17,917 bases of DNA from Bifidobacteriaceae bacterium NR021 (GTDB lineage: Bacteria > Actinomycetota > Actinomycetes > Actinomycetales > Bifidobacteriaceae), in contig NQOP01000001.1 in NCBI GenBank assembly GCA_003585845.1, positions 56,237-74,153 on the forward strand, given 5' to 3'. This document shows positions 16,701 to 17,917 of the stretch, piece by piece. The position numbers and the translations under genes were made by a program. Numbering within the stretch: position 1 is the stretch's first letter; every line of letters begins with the position of its first letter. A model generated the notes under the pieces. It saw only the letters and a list, made by a program, of their open reading frames with translations. It was not told the origin of the DNA and did not search any database.

Positions 16701-17375
16701 GATATTGCTGTGGTTTCTAAGCACGATACGTCTACGAATGCCAACGATCCGAACGAATCCGAGCTGCACAATACTCTTGCGCATGCAATCGGACGTACGG
16801 ACGGAAATCCACTGTTCGTAATCAGCCAAAAGACGCTGACCGGTCACGCAAAGGGCGGCGCGTGCATCTTCCAAATCAACGGTTTGACGCAACTGTTTAG
16901 AAGTGGCGTAATTCCTGGAAACGCATCACTTGACTGCGTGGATCCTAAGCTTGCGCGTGACGACCACATGGTTTGGTTGCGTGAGCCGATGCGCATTGGC
17001 GATGGTGCAGGTTCCGGAGTTGGTTCTTGTGCAGTGAAGGCTGCTCTCGCTACTTCGCTCGGCTTCGGTCATGTTAGCGGATTTGTGGCATTGGTTCATC
17101 CTGGTGCTTTTGAGGCTGCTGTGGCTGCTAGCGCAGGTGTTGATGCGCTTAAGAATTGGCGTACCAAGGCAAATGCGCGTTTGGCTGCAGGCCAGAGGCG
17201 ATTTGAGGAAGGCATGATGGGCCGATCTGCTTTGTTCGAGCCTGTTGAGAATCGTCACTTGCTGAAGGATGGCACGCGCCTTCCGGATGGCACTCGCTAC
17301 GACGGTCACGAAGCAGAAAAGGCGATGTTGCTTAATCCTGAAGCTCGCCTTAACGCTAACGGATACTACTGCTGA
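7788..17375 (+). CDS. fas: Type I fatty acid synthase (multidomain FAS-I)
   Basis: One 3195-residue polypeptide carries all activities for making long-chain acyl-CoA from acetyl-CoA and malonyl-CoA, in the order of fused fungal beta and alpha chains. Acetyltransferase: GHSQG 119-123 (Ser121), His265. Enoyl reductase (FMN type): LLAGMTPTT from 403 and GGAAGGHH 550-557. Hot-dog dehydratase: SGDFNPIH 1279-1286 and VHGMW from 1302. Malonyl/palmitoyl transferase: GHSLG 1488-1492 (Ser1490), His1618. After an Ala/Pro-rich tether (about 1795-1838) comes the acyl carrier, GVSSRRNQ, with Ser1877 the likely phosphopantetheine site. Ketoreductase: VVTGVAPNS near 2207 and Tyr2373/Lys2377. After a Glu/Ala-rich linker (about 2479-2517) comes ketosynthase: SACAT with Cys2827, His2979, His3020. 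All recognised catalytic residues are present. There is no C-terminal phosphopantetheinyl transferase domain as in fungi; acpS next door supplies it. Length is normal for bacterial FAS-I (about 3000-3200). Confidence 0.97.
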   Translation: MTTYFFDQLANNPHALVFAGQSTPWVEALRELSSDEELNAELHEYEAGAKALLSPIYSELLANAGGDINVFDALENKHINAANALLSVPGITLAQFGAVRDLTNLGYNFEVNKPCAVLGHSQGVIAAEMVKARIKAKSWQKARAQIEELLAIAYLIGAAGDRESRMLEITGDGEHTPMLSLKGVTKKQAEALISRVERTRGEVSIAVKNAYNHVVIAGYPEDMEAVANEAQKETKRSKKLREMKVRGGAVFAPVAEYLDVTVPFHSPMLQSAVEQVVEWANEAGLNTTVARELADAVLVTPVDWATQIGEVLEQNDARSLWILDMGPSEVLGKLTGVLVQGTGAGIVEAATLRSRAELSTADSASEPERTGCWDDFAPRVIDTPAGRKVLTKFSKLTGKAPVLLAGMTPTTVEPEIVAAAANAGYWAELAGGGQVTAEVFDRHMKSLENQLREGATIEFNAMFMDRYLWNLQFGSKRIVPKKRQSGAPIDGVVISAGIPELDEAKELVASLQADGFPYVTFKPGTVDQIRQVVRIAKAVAPATIIVQVEGGAAGGHHSWESLDDLLMTTYAQVRECENLVLVAGGGIGTPERAADYISGEWASEYGLPNMPVDAVMIGTAAMTAKEAHTSPEVKRMLVETPGIAMPKSSSIEGFDEDPFAPMGERWVPSGKVIGGVTSGLSHLHADIYELENASARCGRLLVHMMKHPEELESRRDEVIEALNSTAKPYFGDVESMTYLQFAQRFLDLAYPWVDPTYADRYMHLLQRIEARLINQDSGEFTSILPSIEEVSKHPQAALYTLIDALPQAREMNVVPMDAAWFPTLVREYPKPMPFVPVIDNDLLRWWGQDQLWQSEDSRYSADAVRVIPGPISVAGITTMDEPIADILGRFEAAVLNRAESGAETGVEAENKENAASKSSKSAFSQIADAKNVEAYVRACPNISWVGHVTANPAYGTSLGDENYVITVTSSNNDVISLDLDIKLDTFWDNQENQEAKHSTKNAANSPKRKHAVRDIVIPLTVDASQAGSIPVVDRERLPKHVYEMLAATAGIGNTAITGDVLDAMPKVETVKEDGSLAKLPEDLMAEGYRDFPFGLVHSSYTFSRNLGIDHESATAGRLPDGLLASRIVPDALVGPAWPTIYSALGSVMVDGYPIIEGLLNAVHLDHLVELDVDAEDFKKYVDKRINLLGWAEPYAESASGRVVTIHVIHTAADGTRLAHETERFAIRGRSFSNALPAPAAQYGEAAGLHGYEIEDTPRRALRRVVVHAPHDMTAFARTSGDFNPIHTSKRGAAISGLSAPLVHGMWLSATAQHVAQAVDEKGARYELIGWSYNMYGMVQLDDEVEITVERVGKVRRGGLALEVTCRVDGQIVSKASALTRAPRAAFVYPGQGIQKQGMSLDERAKSPAVRDTWERADKLTREKLGFSILAVVRDNPKELTAHGVTYHHPEGLLNLTQFTQVALATVAFAQTARLREAGCDIWPAYFAGHSLGEYNALSSFAQIIPLETVLELVFHRGSTMHHLIERDAQGRSNYRMGALRPNQFGVSDEGVNAYVDGISKATGEFLQIVNYNLAGQQYAIAGTIKGLKALAADASKRAKEYGGKPPFMFVPGIDVPFHSRILRKGVPEFRDKLDSLLPKHIDYSVLVDRYIPNLVACPFELTREFAQKILDVVPSERIEAALEDETTWKSYAEDEQKLGRLLLTELLSWQFASPVRWIETQALMFADRARGGLGVEEYVEVGLGNAPTLANLGAKTLALPEFSGEKVTVYNVGRDEGRVYMTDTDSLVPEVFTEEDSQEASSTADATAAPASPAANVASAAPAASAPAANAAASGPVADLPFKASDAISMLIAYSAKIRLDQIGDTDTTDTLTNGVSSRRNQLLMDISSELGVASVDGAAEAPMSALKKLVDSVAPRYKAFGAVLSDIVRERLRALFGAAGVKPAQIDKRISEVWQLGEGWRAHVLAALVLQTREGASVRGENLAQLSTDPAKNTAAADALIDAAIAQVAQAHGVSVSQPGAAGGAAGGAVVDSAALDAFAQQVVGADGVLAATAKFVLAKLGVEAPQAETEADENAAVVAAVEAELGADWPKQVAPRFDERKAILFDDRWASAREDVARLYYKYAGKNVDIQVNEVSEILNDFGSFLGAGEAVASEAEWFASLSKSRELNNLATIFDGIARDSRTKLAQNNVDTAQATRFAGEVAVVTGVAPNSIAARVVTGLLKGGATVIATSHSFKPSVKSWAKKAYRENAQMGAKLWLVPANLSSYRDVDALVKWVGTVSKKVSGATTTILKPAYEPSMFFPFAAPPVHGTLADSGSLFESQSRLMLWGVERAIAGFAQIGADTDVQHRMHVVLPGSPNRGMFGGDGAYGEVKSAFDAIVNRAHAESVWSDRVTFAHPKIGWVRGTGLMGGNDPLVAVVERHGLTTYSTQEMADRLLDLCTKEAREQAAIAPLDVDFTGGLGKEPLDLNALRAEALEDQKRAEAAEEAAEAVEEAAESSAKSTAKSTNKALPTPYVPTQPRVNLADWKNVTARPEDEIVIVSVGELGPWGSGRTRFEAELGIREDGSVELSAGAVLELAWNMGLLTWQDSPKPGWYDADGTLIPEEDIAEKYRDEVVARSGIRPFETGMGGDYKDGANEEEAEIFLDHDVSFSVPTETIAREYVALDESHTEIARDAESGEWTVTRKAGSMIRVPRRAAMTRTVGGQFPKGFDPLKWGIPASMVGSVDTIALWNIVTTVDAYISAGFTPSEILQSVHPSMVASTQGTGFGGMSSMRKLYLDRFLNHEIPTDVLQEALPNVVAAHVMQTYIGGYGNMVQPVSACATAAVSLEEGVDKIALGKADFVVTGAIDDIGVESVVGFGNMNATANSEEMYVKGIDPRFFSRANDRRRGGFLEAQGGGTILVTRGDIALKLGLPVAGVVGFIHSYADGIHTSIPAPGLGALAAGMGGAKSKLVRDLAALGVTPDDIAVVSKHDTSTNANDPNESELHNTLAHAIGRTDGNPLFVISQKTLTGHAKGGACIFQINGLTQLFRSGVIPGNASLDCVDPKLARDDHMVWLREPMRIGDGAGSGVGSCAVKAALATSLGFGHVSGFVALVHPGAFEAAVAASAGVDALKNWRTKANARLAAGQRRFEEGMMGRSALFEPVENRHLLKDGTRLPDGTRYDGHEAEKAMLLNPEARLNANGYYC

Positions 17376-17402
17376 GTCTAAGTAGTTGCAAATGTAAAGA
17401 AA

Positions 17403-17437
17403 AGGTCGGATTTTATCTTAAATCCGACCTAAATTTT
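17403..17437 (+). terminator. Candidate terminator after fas
   Basis: Perfect 11-base arms AGGTCGGATTT (17403-17413) and AAATCCGACCT (17420-17430) flank the loop TATCTT, 27 bases after the fas stop. The stem is followed by AAATTTT (17431-17437), a weak T-run displaced by three bases, so termination may be partial and some transcripts may read into acpS. Confidence 0.6.
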
Positions 17438-17452
17438 ACAGGCGTGTAAAAT
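17433..17452. repeat. 8-base-pair inverted repeat upstream of acpS
   Basis: ATTTTACA (17433-17440) and TGTAAAAT (17445-17452) flank GGCG. It follows the candidate fas terminator directly and lies about 45 bases before the acpS -10, so it could be a second terminator hairpin (weak) or a binding site for a regulator. Confidence 0.45.
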
Positions 17453-17498
17453 AAAGGTCGTTTTTGAGGCGAGATCCGGCAGAAACTTTACGCGTGTG

Positions 17499-17510
17499 TA
17501 TAAAAGTAGG
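17499..17510 (+). promoter_or_regulatory. Probable acpS -10 and ribosome site
   Basis: TATAAA at 17499-17504 resembles a -10 element, and GTAGG at 17506-17510 is a modest ribosome site five bases before the ATG at 17516. The two nearly touch, so if the hexamer is a real -10, transcription would begin near the start codon and exclude the ribosome site. Either the promoter lies further upstream or the gene is read from fas. I find no clear -35. Confidence 0.3.
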
Positions 17511-17515
17511 TGTGT

Positions 17516-17917
17516 ATGATTGCAGGAATAGGGCACGACTTAGTAAATGTTGCGCAGTTTGCTCAGCAGATGCAGGATAGCAACGGTTGGCGTGCGCTGT
17601 TTTCTGTGCGAGAGCTTCGGCAATGTGATCTTCGTGCTCAAGCTAAGAATGATGAGAAAGCTTTACATATTGCAGCACGTTGGGCTGGCAAAGAAGCTGT
17701 GATCAAAGCGTGGTCTGAGGCGTTATGCACAATAAATAACCCTTATCCATATACTCTGGATAACATGCCGTGGGCGAGTATTGAGATTCTTAACGATTCC
17801 CATGGTTGCCCGCGCGTTATTCTCAGCGCAGATGTGCATTCGCAACTTGTAAAATCGCTTTTCAGTGCGTCCAGCGAGTGCGTAGATAGTAGTGAGCACG
17901 TAGATAGTAGCAATCGC
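17516..17917 (+). CDS. acpS: Holo-[acyl-carrier-protein] synthase, 3' end beyond the window
   Basis: AcpS transfers 4'-phosphopantetheine from CoA to the carrier serine, here most likely Ser1877 of FAS-I. The frame is open for 134 codons to the last base of the window, so the stop codon is not seen. The product starts MIAGIGHDLVNV, with metal-binding Asp8, and contains ARWAGKEAVIKAW (54-66), with the conserved KEA motif and Glu60. IEILNDSHGCPRV (89-101) matches the family's third conserved block. About 120-150 residues is normal, so the gene is probably almost complete. The last visible residues (about 121-134) are Ser/Asp-rich and contain a short repeat that looks like a poorly conserved tail. 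The position directly after fas matches the usual actinobacterial arrangement. Confidence 0.92.
   Translation, partial: MIAGIGHDLVNVAQFAQQMQDSNGWRALFSVRELRQCDLRAQAKNDEKALHIAARWAGKEAVIKAWSEALCTINNPYPYTLDNMPWASIEILNDSHGCPRVILSADVHSQLVKSLFSASSECVDSSEHVDSSNR
17881..17910 (+). repeat. Short direct repeat in the acpS tail
   Basis: CGTAGATAGTAG occurs at 17881-17892 and again at 17899-17910, with an 18-base period that keeps frame and encodes VDSS twice. It may continue beyond the window. Confidence 0.55.

Noticed and set aside
16119..16892. A 257-codon minus-strand frame opposite the fas ketosynthase region
   Set aside because: It is antisense to the conserved ketosynthase, has a composition typical of a shadow frame and shows no domain signature.
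7788..17375. Possible frameshift or gene split within fas
   Set aside because: One uninterrupted frame contains every expected domain and catalytic residue in the right order.

Overview
The window looks like chromosomal DNA of a low-GC member of the Bifidobacteriaceae, with Gardnerella as the best guess. This rests on three things: a single giant bacterial type I fatty acid synthase, the actinobacterial two-subunit acyl-CoA carboxylase beside it, and base composition that is visibly AT-rich for an actinobacterium. The species cannot be fixed from the sequence alone. The window is densely coding, with seven protein genes and no gap longer than 300 bases. I see no tRNA, rRNA, CRISPR array, phage gene or insertion sequence.

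Layout. (1) 15-2045, minus: a 676-residue polytopic membrane protein of unknown function, more AT-rich than the rest. (2) 2046-2147: a short divergent promoter region. (3) 2148-3038, plus: birA, a biotin-protein ligase without a DNA-binding domain. (4) 3039-3243: a convergent gap packed with inverted repeats, ending in a terminator-like hairpin. (5) 3244-3906, minus: bioY, the biotin uptake component. (6) 3907-4111: a divergent promoter region with repeated motifs. (7) 4112-7659, plus: accC (biotin carboxylase fused to the biotin carrier) and accD (carboxyltransferase), overlapping by four bases. (8) 7660-7787: an AT-rich spacer built from a 9-base tandem repeat. (9) 7788-17375, plus: fas, 3195 residues. 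(10) 17376-17515: hairpins and a probable promoter. (11) 17516 to the window end: acpS, cut by the window edge.

How the genes work together. BioY brings in biotin. BirA attaches it to the carrier domain of AccC. AccC and AccD make malonyl-CoA (and possibly other acyl-malonyl-CoAs). FAS-I turns acetyl-CoA and malonyl-CoA into long acyl chains, and AcpS adds the phosphopantetheine arm that the FAS-I carrier domain needs. The window is therefore a compact biotin-to-fatty-acid module. No biotin synthesis gene is present, and the ECF energy-coupling subunits that BioY normally uses are not in the window.

Most of this is known biology. The parts worth a second look are non-coding: the cluster of palindromes between birA and bioY, the 9-base repeat array before fas, repeated motifs in the bioY promoter, and an inverted repeat around the apparently near-leaderless accC start.
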